This document shows positions 52,096 through 61,424 of a stretch of DNA of 64,000 nucleotides, piece by piece; within the stretch, counting starts at the first letter, position 1; the number at the start of each line of letters is the position of its first letter. The notes beneath the pieces were generated by a model. It was not told the origin of the DNA, did not search any database, and saw only the letters and a list, made by a program, of their open reading frames with translations. Source of the DNA: Roseibium salinum (GTDB lineage Bacteria; Pseudomonadota; Alphaproteobacteria; Rhizobiales; Stappiaceae); the NCBI RefSeq assembly GCF_026240905.1, contig NZ_JAPEVI010000003.1:372001-436000 (forward strand), in the 5' to 3' direction. The position numbers and the translations under genes were made by a program.

Positions 52096-53949
52096 ATGGG
52101 TCTGACAAGCGCCCTGAATACCGCAGTCTTCGGGCTTGGCTACAACCAGCGGCAGCTGGACGTCACCGCGGCGAATATCGCAAATGCCGATACGGCCGGT
52201 TATTCCAAAAAGACGGTTTCGGCAAACGCCTATGTCGATGCCAATGGCAACATCGCCGGCATCGAAGCAACCGAGTTGCGCCGGGTCATCAACGAGCAGG
52301 TCCAGGCGAATTACTTCGGTTCGCTGGCCGATACGAACTACGCCAAGCATCTCGCCGACTATACCGACCGGCTTGACGACATTTTCGGCACCATTGGCGA
52401 CACCAGCAGCCTGACCGCGGTTGCCGGCCGGATGTCGTCGGCCCTGCAGACACTGGTGAACGATCCGGGGAACTATGCGGTGCAGAGCGAGGCGGTCGCC
52501 GCTGCCGATGCATTTGCCCGCGAACTGAATTCCTCTCATGAAAAAATCACCAGTCTCCGTCAGGAAGCTGATGATGCACTCGCCCGGCAGACGGAAAGCG
52601 TCAACCGGCTGTTGAGCAGCATCGAGGACACCGATGCTGCCATTCGCGATGCGACGCAGGCCGGCGTCACGACCGCTGAAATGGAAGATGAGCGCGACCG
52701 GCTCGTCGAGCAACTGTCCGGCTATCTGGATGTCGAGGTATCCAGAGGGGCGGACGGCACGCTCGCCATCCAGACGGCCGACGGACAGCAGCTTTATGCC
52801 GACGGCAAGCCATCCACGCTCAGCTTCACGTCCACCCATTCGCTTCAACCTGGGCAGCCGGGCAATACGATCACCGTCAGGACGCCCGGCGGCAGCACCT
52901 ACGATCTGATCGCAGCCTCCAGGTCCGGTTCCATGGTGGCGATGGCGGAATTGCGCGACGATATCCTGACGGAGGCCCAGACGCAGCTTGACACGATCGC
53001 CGCGGAGGTGTCGCTGGCGTTTTCGAACGTCACCGTCGACAGCACGGCGGCAACCGTCGGTCCGGACAGCGGCTACGATCTGGATGTGTCGGCTCTGCAG
53101 CCGGGCAATACCGTTACCCTGGAATACACCGACTCATCCGGGCAGGCGCAGACCGTAACTCTTGTCGCCGTTGACGACGCCTCGCTTCTGCCGCTCGACA
53201 ATTCCGCAACCGCAAATCCGGGCGACACCGTCTACGGGATCGATATTTCCAGCGGCACACCGGCGACCTACATCACCAATATTACCGCGGCACTTGCCGG
53301 CACCGGACTTCAGGTCAGCAACGATGGGTCGGACAACCTCCGGATCCTGGGCGATACTGGCGGGCCGACAAGCGTTCAGAGCCTTTCCGCCGAGGTCACC
53401 GTGACCGCCAACTCCGACCAGGGGCTGGGGCTGGCGATCTTCGTCGATCAGCGGGCCGGGACGGACCTCTTCACCGATGCCCTGGAAAACGGCGGCCAGC
53501 GCGTCGGCTATGCGAGCGGGATCAGCATCAATCCGGACCTGCTGGCCGACAGCGGACTGCTGGTCAACTACCAGACCACGCCGACGGCAAACTCCACCAA
53601 CGATCCGGCGAGGGTCCAGCATCTCGCCAATGCGCTGAGTTCGCGCAAAACCCACTTCGATCCGGGCTCGGGCATCGGCTCCACGTCCACACCGTTCCAG
53701 GGTACCGTTCTCGATTTCGTCAATCATACGGTGGCGTTCCAGGGCAACCAGGCAGACGACGCGGCGACCTACTCGAAGTCCAAGGAAGCGCTCACCATGA
53801 ACCTGGCGATCCGCTACGAAGAAAGCTATGCGGTCGATCTCGATGCCGAGCTTGCCTTCATGGTTCAGCTGGAAAACGCCTATGCGGCCAACGCCCGCGT
53901 CATGCAGACCGTCAAAGAGCTCTTCGACGAGCTCCTGAACATCGTTTAA
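52096..53949 (+). CDS. flgK: Hook-associated protein 1 FlgK
   Basis: 617 residues. The N-terminal helix motif (LDVTAANIANADTAGYSKK) and the C-terminal axial helix (MNLAIRYEESYAVDLDAEL, ending TVKELFDELLNIV) identify FlgK, which joins hook to filament. The long inserted domain (about 270-450) is beta-rich with threonine/glycine strands. It follows flgE by 163 bases and precedes flgL by 14, so flgK-flgL share a transcript. Confidence 0.93.
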   Translation: MGLTSALNTAVFGLGYNQRQLDVTAANIANADTAGYSKKTVSANAYVDANGNIAGIEATELRRVINEQVQANYFGSLADTNYAKHLADYTDRLDDIFGTIGDTSSLTAVAGRMSSALQTLVNDPGNYAVQSEAVAAADAFARELNSSHEKITSLRQEADDALARQTESVNRLLSSIEDTDAAIRDATQAGVTTAEMEDERDRLVEQLSGYLDVEVSRGADGTLAIQTADGQQLYADGKPSTLSFTSTHSLQPGQPGNTITVRTPGGSTYDLIAASRSGSMVAMAELRDDILTEAQTQLDTIAAEVSLAFSNVTVDSTAATVGPDSGYDLDVSALQPGNTVTLEYTDSSGQAQTVTLVAVDDASLLPLDNSATANPGDTVYGIDISSGTPATYITNITAALAGTGLQVSNDGSDNLRILGDTGGPTSVQSLSAEVTVTANSDQGLGLAIFVDQRAGTDLFTDALENGGQRVGYASGISINPDLLADSGLLVNYQTTPTANSTNDPARVQHLANALSSRKTHFDPGSGIGSTSTPFQGTVLDFVNHTVAFQGNQADDAATYSKSKEALTMNLAIRYEESYAVDLDAELAFMVQLENAYAANARVMQTVKELFDELLNIV

Positions 53950-53963
53950 GGGTAAGGTGAGTC

Positions 53964-55499
53964 ATGACCGTCTCTTCCATAACCACCTCGCGGACCTATC
54001 TCACAAGGCAGCTCAGCGAATTGAACGATCTTCTGGCCGAGAAGACGACGCAGCTGGCCCGAGGCAAAGTCGGCACGACATTCGGCGATGTCGGCGACAG
54101 GCGGCTTCTCGATATTCAACTGACGCAAAAAGTCAGCTCGATCGAGACCTATCAGCAGACGATCACCGTTTCCGATCTGCATCTGAAGACACTGGACATG
54201 TCTCTGGAGCGGCTGGAGGATATCCGGCGGGACGCCAAGTCCGCACTCGATACCAACGACTTCATATTGCAGCATGATGGCAAGACGCAGACGCAGTCGC
54301 GTGCAAAACTCCTGCTCAACGAGGCGCTCAACATTCTGAACACGGAAGTCGCCGGCTTCTTCGTGTTCGGCGGAACGGACGCAGTCACCAACCCTACGGC
54401 GGCGATCGATGCCATTCTGAACGGTGCTGACGGACTTGATGGCCTGAAAACCGTGATGAGCGAATATGCCCAGGCCAATCTCGGCGCTTCGAACACCGGC
54501 CGAACGACGACGTCGGCGCTGACGACCAACTATGCGGGCGCCGTTCCGACGGACTCGACGTTCACCATAGCGGAAGACGGAGCTCACGATTTCGGCTTCG
54601 ACATTTCTTCGGTGGCTTCCACGCTTTCCAACGTCTCGATCACCGGCCCGGCTGCCGCCGATCCCGACAGTTTCGACGTGCAGTTCACCGGACAGCCGGA
54701 GCTGGGCGAAACAATCTCGATCGAACTCAGCCTGCCGCCCGATCACACGGAGACGATCTCCCTTGAATTCACCGCCTCGGCGACCCTTGAGGAAGACGGG
54801 GCCTTCCTCATTGGTGACGATCTGGAGGAGACCGCGCAGAACCTGAGAGACGTCATCGCCGCGGAGATCGAACGCCAGGCCAAGACGACGCTACGTGCGG
54901 CGTCCGACGAATGGGCGGCTGACGAGTTCTTCAGCACCTTTGGCGGTGAAGCGCCCCAGCGGGTGGACGGACCGCCCTTTGACACGGCGACGGCGCTGAT
55001 CGACGGCAGTGCGACCACGCTTGGCTGGTATACCGGGCGCAATACCGCCACCACTGATCCGAGGGCCGACAAGAATGCGGTAATCGACAGCAATCTGACG
55101 GTGAATTACGGCGTCAGAGCCAATGAGACGCCGCTGAAGGAACTGGTTCAGTCGCTTGCAACTTTCGCCGCGGCGGATTTTTCCGGCGGAACGCAGACCG
55201 ACGAGGAGTACTACAACTCCCTGTCGACGAATATGCGGCAAATCCTGCAGCCCGCCGGCGTGGATCAGTCGGGGATCGTCGACATTGCCACGGATATCGC
55301 CATCACCCACCGCACGGTTTCCCTTACCGAAGAGCGGCACGTGCAGATGAAGAACAGTTATGAGGGCACGATCGACAGTATCGAAGGCGTTGACAAGGAT
55401 CAGCTCGCCGCGGAAATCCTGACGCTTCAGAACAACATCGAAGTGTCCTACCGGGCCTCCTCGATCATCTTCAATCTGACGCTGTCCGATTATCTGTGA
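53964..55499 (+). CDS. flgL: Hook-associated protein 3 FlgL (hook-filament junction)
   Basis: 511 residues, longer than E. coli FlgL (317). The N-terminal coiled segment (TYLTRQLSELNDLLAEKTTQ) and the C-terminal region (LAAEILTLQNNIEVSYRASS) resemble flagellin/FlgL ends. It starts 14 bases after flgK. The middle part (about 170-340) is an inserted beta domain. Confidence 0.88.
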   Translation: MTVSSITTSRTYLTRQLSELNDLLAEKTTQLARGKVGTTFGDVGDRRLLDIQLTQKVSSIETYQQTITVSDLHLKTLDMSLERLEDIRRDAKSALDTNDFILQHDGKTQTQSRAKLLLNEALNILNTEVAGFFVFGGTDAVTNPTAAIDAILNGADGLDGLKTVMSEYAQANLGASNTGRTTTSALTTNYAGAVPTDSTFTIAEDGAHDFGFDISSVASTLSNVSITGPAAADPDSFDVQFTGQPELGETISIELSLPPDHTETISLEFTASATLEEDGAFLIGDDLEETAQNLRDVIAAEIERQAKTTLRAASDEWAADEFFSTFGGEAPQRVDGPPFDTATALIDGSATTLGWYTGRNTATTDPRADKNAVIDSNLTVNYGVRANETPLKELVQSLATFAAADFSGGTQTDEEYYNSLSTNMRQILQPAGVDQSGIVDIATDIAITHRTVSLTEERHVQMKNSYEGTIDSIEGVDKDQLAAEILTLQNNIEVSYRASSIIFNLTLSDYL

Positions 55500-55513
55500 A
55501 TTCGCCGCTGAAT

Positions 55514-55960
55514 TCACGACCCGGCTTCTTCATCCCAGCGTCTCTGCATCTCTTCCGGCAGCAGCGTCTCGATCGTTTGTGACAGGTGCCACCGGTGGCC
55601 GAACGGATCGAGCACCATTGCGCTGCGCTCGCCGTAGCTCTGGTCCGCCGCAGCCCGCAGCACCGTTGCCCCGGCCTTGACCGCACGCGCCAGATCCGCG
55701 TCGACGGCTCCGGTGGAGAGGTGAAAGGTAACCGGGGAGCCGCCGATTGTATCGGGGCTCAAGGCGCCGAAGTCCGGATATTCGTCGGCAAGCATCAGAA
55801 TGCTTTCGCCGATCTTCAGTTCGGCATGGCCGATGCGGCCGTCTGAGGGGTCGGTCATCCTGAAGAGTTCGGACGCATCGAACGCCTCCTGGTAGAAGGC
55901 GATCGCCGACGCTGCATCCTTGGCAATAATATAGGGAATAATGGCGGTGATCGAACTCAT
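55514..55960 (-). CDS. VOC family protein, PhnB-like
   Basis: 148 residues with TAIIPYIIAKDAASAIAFYQ at the start and the pair FHLSTG.../ MVLDPFGHRWHLSQTIE typical of PhnB-like glyoxalase-fold proteins. It diverges from a TetR gene across a 50-base gap that contains a strong palindrome, suggesting it is the regulated gene. Confidence 0.85.
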   Translation of the reverse strand: MSSITAIIPYIIAKDAASAIAFYQEAFDASELFRMTDPSDGRIGHAELKIGESILMLADEYPDFGALSPDTIGGSPVTFHLSTGAVDADLARAVKAGATVLRAAADQSYGERSAMVLDPFGHRWHLSQTIETLLPEEMQRRWDEEAGS

Positions 55961-55983
55961 GGCACCTGTCCTTGTATCTTTTA

Positions 55984-56011
55984 TTTCTTTACGTTACGGT
56001 CCGTAAAGAAA
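55984..56011. promoter_or_regulatory. TetR operator candidate: 10-bp inverted repeat
   Basis: TTTCTTTACG-N8-CGTAAAGAAA: perfect 10-bp arms, and the right arm ends on the first base of the TetR start codon. It sits between the divergent VOC and TetR genes and resembles classical autoregulated TetR operators. Confidence 0.75.
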
Positions 56012-56628
56012 TGAGTCAAGAACAGTCAGCAACAACCCGGAGTCGCGGACGGCCGCCAAGCCGGGCGGCCCGCAGAAGGGCTCTACAGGCGGCCTATGAC
56101 ATCCTCATGGAGGAAGGCTTCGGCCGCCTCACCATGGAGGCCGTCGCCGCACGCTCCGGCGTGGGAAAGCCCACGATTTACCGCAACTGGTCCAATGCCA
56201 TCGAACTTGCCATGGCGGCGCTCATGGCGGGAAAGCCGATGGAGGCCAAGGATGACGAACGGGATCTGGAAGCCGCCTTGCGTGCTCAGCTTCGCGCGCT
56301 TGTCCAGGCATTTGCCTCGACCCGGGGGCGCCAGATTGCGATGACGTTGGCGGCTGCCGACCCGGAAAGCGAAATGACGAAGGCGTTCCGCAACCAGGTC
56401 ATTCTTTCCAGCCGGGAAGAGGGGCGAAGATTGCTCGAACAGGCTGCTGCCGGCGGCGGGATCGGAAAACCCGAGAACATAGAGGTCCTGCTCGACATGA
56501 TCTATGGACCGCTGTTCTACCGCCTGCTGGTCCGGCATCAGCCGCTGGATATCGCATTCGCGGACGCGCTGGTAAGCCGAACGATGAAGCTGCTCGAGCC
56601 AAAATCACCGGACGACGGCAACGTTTGA
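56011..56628 (+). CDS. TetR/AcrR family transcriptional regulator
   Basis: 205 residues. The helix-turn-helix is in the N-terminal third (RRALQAAYDILMEEGFGRLT, then VGKPTIYRNWSN). ATG 56011 places the operator right on the start codon; a longer frame from 55972 overlaps it. It likely represses itself and the divergent VOC gene. Confidence 0.88.
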   Translation: MSQEQSATTRSRGRPPSRAARRRALQAAYDILMEEGFGRLTMEAVAARSGVGKPTIYRNWSNAIELAMAALMAGKPMEAKDDERDLEAALRAQLRALVQAFASTRGRQIAMTLAAADPESEMTKAFRNQVILSSREEGRRLLEQAAAGGGIGKPENIEVLLDMIYGPLFYRLLVRHQPLDIAFADALVSRTMKLLEPKSPDDGNV

Positions 56629-56656
56629 ATGGCTGAAGAAATCCCTCGAGCACACG

Positions 56657-56683
56657 AAAAAACCGGCCGCATGGCAGCCGGTT
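56657..56683 (-). terminator. Terminator after flaF
   Basis: On the minus strand AACCGGC-N9-GCCGGTT is followed by TTTTTT. It lies 26 bases past the flaF stop. Confidence 0.75.
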
Positions 56684-56708
56684 CATTGGATGGTGTACCG
56701 CTTCGATG

Positions 56709-57093
56709 TTATTCGGATGACGGTTGAGACCTGAGGCCTTCGGCGATGGCCCGATTGATGCTGATCAGCGTATCGAGCTTGTTTGCATCATCGGTCGTCA
56801 TGACCGTCATGGTCTGCTTGAAAACGAACACGCCGAGCGACGCGATGTTGTTCTTGATGCCCTGGGGCAATTGATTTTCTTCGCTGGTGGCCGAGGTTAC
56901 CAGGATCGTCCAGAGCTTCCGGTTATAGACCAGAGCGTCGTCCTTTTCGGCGAGCGAAGAATCCTCCCATTCATCCTTGATCAACTGAAGCCTTGCTGCG
57001 GCTTTCATCAGCAGATCTCGCTTCCAGCTCCCTCGGTGACACTGCCGTCACCTGGCTCGTTTTCTGGTAAGCCTGCGCTGCCTGCTTGTACAT
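56709..57093 (-). pseudogene. flaF: Flagellin synthesis regulator FlaF, frameshifted
   Basis: FlaF is required for flagellin assembly. The start (MYKQAAQAYQKTSQ..., ATG 57093) matches FlaF but changes frame at about 57011-57022; the rest (MKAAARLQLIKDEW ... LVYNRKLWTILVTSATSEEN) runs in the other frame to 56709. One extra base separates EAR from LLMKAAARL. If uncorrected, only 99 residues from 57008 are made. The start overlaps the end of flbT. Sequence error or a real mutation; a loss could affect motility. Confidence 0.8.
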
Positions 57094-57469
57094 GACTTAT
57101 CAGCTTCCCTTCATACTCGATGAGCTTGCGTGCTTCTTTCAGTGCTTTATAGAAGGCGCCGGTTATTATCGCGTTACTAATCCTCGTTACGAAGGGAATC
57201 GTACTCGGCGCTGCCTTCACAATGTCATTGACGAGGGTGAAGTAATTCTCCTGAATTCTCTCCATGTCCTTCGACAGATACATGAGCTGGACGGCCAGAT
57301 AGACCCTCTTGGCTGGTGTATCGGCGGTGGCCGGCGTGAGAATGTCCTTTTCCCGCAGAATGGGCGCCTGACCTTCAATGAAAAGGCGGGTCCGCTGATT
57401 ATCATTCGTGATGACGCTGTCACCGATGATAATCCGTTCGCCAGGTTTCAGCTCAACCTTAAGCGCCAT
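57008..57469 (-). CDS. flbT: Flagellum biosynthesis repressor FlbT
   Basis: 153 residues. In Caulobacter FlbT binds flagellin mRNA and lowers its stability. The family features ALKVELKPGERIIIGD, DILTPATADTPAKRVY and QLMYLSKDMERIQENYF are present; it belongs with flaF and flagellins. ATG 57469 has GGAGGTCAAGGA. In the present frame it overlaps flaF by 86 bases; the flaF frame break lies in its last codons, so its true C-terminus is uncertain. Confidence 0.88.
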   Translation of the reverse strand: MALKVELKPGERIIIGDSVITNDNQRTRLFIEGQAPILREKDILTPATADTPAKRVYLAVQLMYLSKDMERIQENYFTLVNDIVKAAPSTIPFVTRISNAIITGAFYKALKEARKLIEYEGKLISHVQAGSAGLPENEPGDGSVTEGAGSEIC

Positions 57470-57560
57470 TCCTTGACCTCCACGCACGAGTATCGCTTTG
57501 AAACGTTAACGAAACTGTTAACGGTCGTGGCCAATACCCTAATGAAATTAACCGTCAGTG

Positions 57561-59054
57561 TTAACCGAACAGGCTCAGGACGCTCTGGTCGGCCTGGTTC
57601 GCCAGCGACAGGGCAGTCGAGGAAAGTTGCTGCCGCGTCTGCAGGGCGAGCATGTTTGCGCCTTCCTCGTTCATGTCGGCAATGGTCAGATTGCCGGCGC
57701 CGACTTCGAGCGTATTGATCAGCTTTTTGGTGAAATCAGTCCGGATTTCCACAGTGGAAAGCGCGGTACCCATCGACCGGGCGGCGGACCTGAGTTCGTC
57801 CAGCGCCGCGTTGATCGCCTGCAGAGTGCGGTTGATGTCGGTATCGGACTTGAATTCCGACGAAGCCGCCGAGAGCCCGACCGTTCCGGACGTGCTGCCG
57901 AGTGTCGTTCGGTTGAAGTCGGTATTGCTGCTGGTGATGTCGAAGGAGACTTCGCCGATCAGGCTGATGCCGCCGCCTGAGAAGGTAGCGTCCAGTCCCT
58001 TGACGTTATTGATGAATTTGACCAGATCCTCGACAGTGGTCTCGCCGTCGATTTCCAGCGACGCTGGCTCGAAGCCGTTGCCGTCCGTGATGGTGATGGT
58101 GTCGCCGGCCTGGAAGCCGCCGGACGTGATCAGCGTCGCTGTCGAACTCAGCGCAGTCACCGTGAGCGACGTCGTCGTGCCGCCGGTGGCGCCACCATCG
58201 GTCGCGGTGCCGCCGCCGGCATTGTCCTTGGAGATGTAAGCGGTATTGTCGAGACCCGACGTCAGCGTAATGGCGTCGGTCGCCTCGTCGAAGGAGGCAT
58301 GAACGCCGTTCAGGCCGTTCAGCGCATCGAGATAGTCCTGGACGGTGGTGATGTCCGTCCCGACGGTCAGGCTGGTGGTGCCCGAGGAATCGGTGATGGT
58401 GACGACGTCCCCATTGGACCAGTCGGCCAGGTCGGTAAGATTGGAGGACGCCTGAAGACCCGTCAGGGTGAGCGTGGTCTGCCCGCCGAAGAGGTTGAAG
58501 GAGGACGTGCCGGTTCCACCCGCATCCAGGTCATCCAGATTGAGGCCGTCATCGAGGGACGTGTCGGTAAAGTCAACCGGGTTGACCGTCAGATTGGACG
58601 TGCTGTCTTCGTTGAAGATAACCTTCAACTCATTGCCCATCCCGGCGAGAAGGTTCTTGCCCTTGTAGCCCGCATCCCGGGCCATGTCCTCGATCTGGGT
58701 CAGGAGCTCGTTGTACTGGCTGGTGTACAGCTTGCGCTCGTATTCGCTCGAAGTCTGCAGCGCCTGGTTGGCGATCGCTTTCGCGGACTCCACCAGTTTG
58801 GTAATCGAGGTGAGGCCCTTGTCCGCGGCGCGGATCGTCTGGACCGCCTGTCCCATGTTGTCCAGGAGGTTGGACAGGTCGCTTGCCCTGTCATTCAGAG
58901 ACTGCGCAGTGAAATAGGAGTTCGGGTTATCGAGCGCAGTATTCACCTTCAGGCCCGTCGCAAGACGAGTCTGGGTAACAGATCTCAGGTCTGCCGTTTC
59001 TTTGAGCGACAGGAGGTTGTCCCGGACCGCACTGGAAAGAACAATATCAGGCAT
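57561..59054 (-). CDS. Flagellin (divergent copy)
   Basis: 497 residues. Conserved ends (VLSSAVRDNLLSLKETADLR; EEGANMLALQTRQQLSSTAL, then LSLANQADQSVLSLFG) make the filament core and a glycine/threonine-rich middle (about 170-400) faces outside. It differs clearly from the two flagellins at 59341 and 61425 in the middle. flbT and flaF follow downstream on the same strand without an evident terminator, so they may share its transcript. Confidence 0.93.
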   Translation of the reverse strand: MPDIVLSSAVRDNLLSLKETADLRSVTQTRLATGLKVNTALDNPNSYFTAQSLNDRASDLSNLLDNMGQAVQTIRAADKGLTSITKLVESAKAIANQALQTSSEYERKLYTSQYNELLTQIEDMARDAGYKGKNLLAGMGNELKVIFNEDSTSNLTVNPVDFTDTSLDDGLNLDDLDAGGTGTSSFNLFGGQTTLTLTGLQASSNLTDLADWSNGDVVTITDSSGTTSLTVGTDITTVQDYLDALNGLNGVHASFDEATDAITLTSGLDNTAYISKDNAGGGTATDGGATGGTTTSLTVTALSSTATLITSGGFQAGDTITITDGNGFEPASLEIDGETTVEDLVKFINNVKGLDATFSGGGISLIGEVSFDITSSNTDFNRTTLGSTSGTVGLSAASSEFKSDTDINRTLQAINAALDELRSAARSMGTALSTVEIRTDFTKKLINTLEVGAGNLTIADMNEEGANMLALQTRQQLSSTALSLANQADQSVLSLFG

Positions 59055-59269
59055 CAGGCTTCACCGCTTTTCCTATTCAGCACTCGTCTAGGGGCACTCA
59101 ATCGCTTCAAGATAAGCGCGTGCCTTTGACGTAAAACTAAATGGAAAGTTAATCGGGGATGCACTCGTTAACGCTATATAAATGAAAGTTACCAAAAGCT
59201 TTCTTTTAAAGCGTTGAAAAGAAATAAGAAATTTTTTGCGCTCAAGGCAGTACTTCGAGCCGAACGAAA

Positions 59270-59292
59270 ACGGCGGACCATAGGCCCGCCGT
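59270..59292 (-). terminator. Terminator after flagellin gene 2
   Basis: ACGGCGG-ACCATAGGC-CCGCCGT; on the minus strand it is followed by TTTT, on the plus strand by AATTTTTT. 49 bases past the stop of the flagellin at 59341. Confidence 0.7.
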
Positions 59293-59340
59293 AATTTTTT
59301 GTCAGCTGGTGAGTCGGATGACCGACTGATTCTGGCTGAA

Positions 59341-60852
59341 TTAGAAGAGGGACAGCACTGTCTGGTCGGCCTGGGAGGCGAAGGACAGCGACGTCGAAGC
59401 AAGCTGCTGACGGGTCTGCAGAGCCAGCAGGTTCGCACCTTCTTCGTTGGTATCGGCCAGCGTCAGGAGACCGGCACCTTCCTGCAGCGTGTTGATCATC
59501 GTCTTGGTATAATCCTGACGGATCTCCACTGTGGAAAGGTTTGTGCCGAACTCGGAAGCCTGGGACCGCAGGTTCGACAGGGCGGTATTCAGCCGGTCGA
59601 GGACGCGATTGACCTTGGTATCCGTCGAGAAGCCACTGTCGGACAGGGCGGAAATCGTCACACCGTCAGTGTCGGCGACGAAGCTTGAACTCGCGAAATC
59701 TGAGTTACTGCTGGTCAGACCGAGATCAGTGTCAGACGTGATATTCAACTTGCCAGAGCTTGTGTCGAATTTTCCAGTCACGCCATTGAAGTCATTGATG
59801 AAGTTTTCAAGATCGTCGACCGTGGTCTCTTCATCGACTTCCAGCGAACCGAGCTCATAGCCGTTGCCGTCTGTCAAGGTCAGCGTGTCACCGACAGCGA
59901 AGGAGCCGCTGTTGGACAGCAGCTGGCTTGTTGCCGTGAACGCTGCCGCATCGACTTCCGCGTTGTCGCCGTCGATGGTGAGAACGGCGCCGACCGTAGC
60001 TCCGGTATCGTTGAGGTAGATATCCTCATCGCTGTAGATCGTCAGCTCGCCAGTGTTGTCGTCGAATTCGGCACGAACCCCGGCAACGCCGTTCAGACCG
60101 TCGACCAGATCCTGAACGGTGGCGCCTGCGGTGATCGAGGTGCCGGAGAGCGCGGCAGGTGCCGTGCCTGAGTTGTCAACGAACTGGAGAGTTGTCGTGG
60201 CAGAAATCGAATTCGATTGGGACAGGGTCGAGCTGGAGTTCAGCGCGGATGTGCCATCGGTCAGCGACAGCGTGACCTTGCCACCCTGCAACTGGAACGA
60301 GGTGGCGCTGCCCTGGCCTTCTGCCAGATCGGACAGATTAAGGCCTTGGGAGAGGGCCGTGTCGGTATAGTCTACGGCCTCAATGGTGAGTTTTGACGTT
60401 GAATCTTCGTTGAAGATTGTCGTCAGGTCGTTGCCGTCACCTGCGAGCAGGTTCTTGCCTTTGTAGGAGCTATCCTTGGCAACGTCTTCGATCTGTTCGA
60501 GCAGATCATTGTATTGCTCGGCAAATTTCTTGCGCTCAAACTGGCTCTGGGTCTGCAGGGCCTGGTTTGCTTTCGCCTTTGCCGTTTCCACCAGCTTGGT
60601 GATGGTCTGGATACCCTTGTCCGCAGCCTTGATGGTCTGCAGGGACTGGCCCATGTCGTCCAGCAGGTTGCCCAGATCGCTTGCACGGGAATTCAGGCCG
60701 GAGGCGGTGAAAAAGCTGTTCGGATTGTCCAGTGCCGAATTCACCTTCATACCGGTCGCCAGTTTGTTCTGGACGCCGGACATGAACTGAGCTGTGGACT
60801 GAAGTGTGAGGAGGTTTTGCCGTACGGCAGCTGACAGAGTAATATCTGGCAT
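59341..60852 (-). CDS. Flagellin (copy 2)
   Basis: 503 residues, with conserved D0/D1 ends (TLSAAVRQNLLTLQSTAQFM; EEGANLLALQTRQQLASTSL, then SFASQADQTVLSLF). The middle (about 169-340) is almost identical to copy 3, differing at about 8 of 171 positions, while each end differs at about 31 of 165. The stop is followed by a hairpin terminator. It needs FlaF/FlbT regulators found at 56709-57469. Confidence 0.93.
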   Translation of the reverse strand: MPDITLSAAVRQNLLTLQSTAQFMSGVQNKLATGMKVNSALDNPNSFFTASGLNSRASDLGNLLDDMGQSLQTIKAADKGIQTITKLVETAKAKANQALQTQSQFERKKFAEQYNDLLEQIEDVAKDSSYKGKNLLAGDGNDLTTIFNEDSTSKLTIEAVDYTDTALSQGLNLSDLAEGQGSATSFQLQGGKVTLSLTDGTSALNSSSTLSQSNSISATTTLQFVDNSGTAPAALSGTSITAGATVQDLVDGLNGVAGVRAEFDDNTGELTIYSDEDIYLNDTGATVGAVLTIDGDNAEVDAAAFTATSQLLSNSGSFAVGDTLTLTDGNGYELGSLEVDEETTVDDLENFINDFNGVTGKFDTSSGKLNITSDTDLGLTSSNSDFASSSFVADTDGVTISALSDSGFSTDTKVNRVLDRLNTALSNLRSQASEFGTNLSTVEIRQDYTKTMINTLQEGAGLLTLADTNEEGANLLALQTRQQLASTSLSFASQADQTVLSLF

Positions 60853-61370
60853 CGTTATCCCTTTCCTGGGTCAAATTTCATCTGCTCGTCCTGAGCAGGT
60901 TGCCTCGGATCATTGACCGTTAACCTTAATCAATGGTTAAGCGACTGAAAAATATGGTTGTCGGAAGGTTAACGCGTAGGCGCGTCCTGTGAGAAACATC
61001 AATAAGAGGCAGGAATGATTTCAATTTTCATTTCAAGGAGTTGTCACTGCTGAAAATGCGTAGACCTATCGACGCCAGTTCGGCTTTTTCTGGCGCTTTG
61101 GCACGGAAATCCGAAGTTTTTTGAAAAGTAACCGCATGCTGGGAAGTTACTGCGCAAAAAAATCTCAATGCGGCTGCTGATCGTTACCGCGACGTAGTTG
61201 CGCCTGCGTGCCGTCTGCGGCGGTTCTGCGTGACCTGTAGCGGTGGGAGTGCGCGCGAACTGGTGTCTCCGATGGAAAAGCGCGAGATCGCTGACAGTGG
61301 AGCGGGCAGGTTGGCTCCCATTCGTACTGGCGGAGCGGTCGCTGAAGTCACCAATTGGATACTCAAAGAG
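60853..61370. other. Intergenic region upstream of flagellin copy 2
   Basis: 518 bases without a supported gene, AT-richer near the flagellin start. It must hold that gene's promoter; no sigma-54 match was seen. A TTAA-N7-TTAA pair lies at 60926-60940 (listed separately). Confidence 0.4.
60926..60940. promoter_or_regulatory. Candidate CtrA box (TTAA-N7-TTAA)
   Basis: TTAA-TCAATGG-TTAA, 74 bases before the flagellin copy 2 start. Matches the CtrA core TTAA-N7-TTAA, though the last consensus C is G. CtrA control of flagellins is common in alphaproteobacteria. Confidence 0.35.
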
Positions 61371-61395
61371 AAAAAGCGGGCAGGGCCCGCTTTTT
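61371..61395 (-). terminator. Terminator after flagellin gene 3
   Basis: AAAAAGCGGGC-AGG-GCCCGCTTTTT: a perfect 11-bp stem with A/T runs on both sides, 30 bases past the stop of the flagellin at 61425. Confidence 0.85.
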
Positions 61396-61424
61396 CGTAT
61401 CGTGATGAAGCGTGTGCTTCAGGC

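Noticed and set aside
57505..57560. CtrA sites between flagellin 1 and flbT
   Set aside because: Several TTAAC half-sites occur but at 8-9 base spacing rather than 7.
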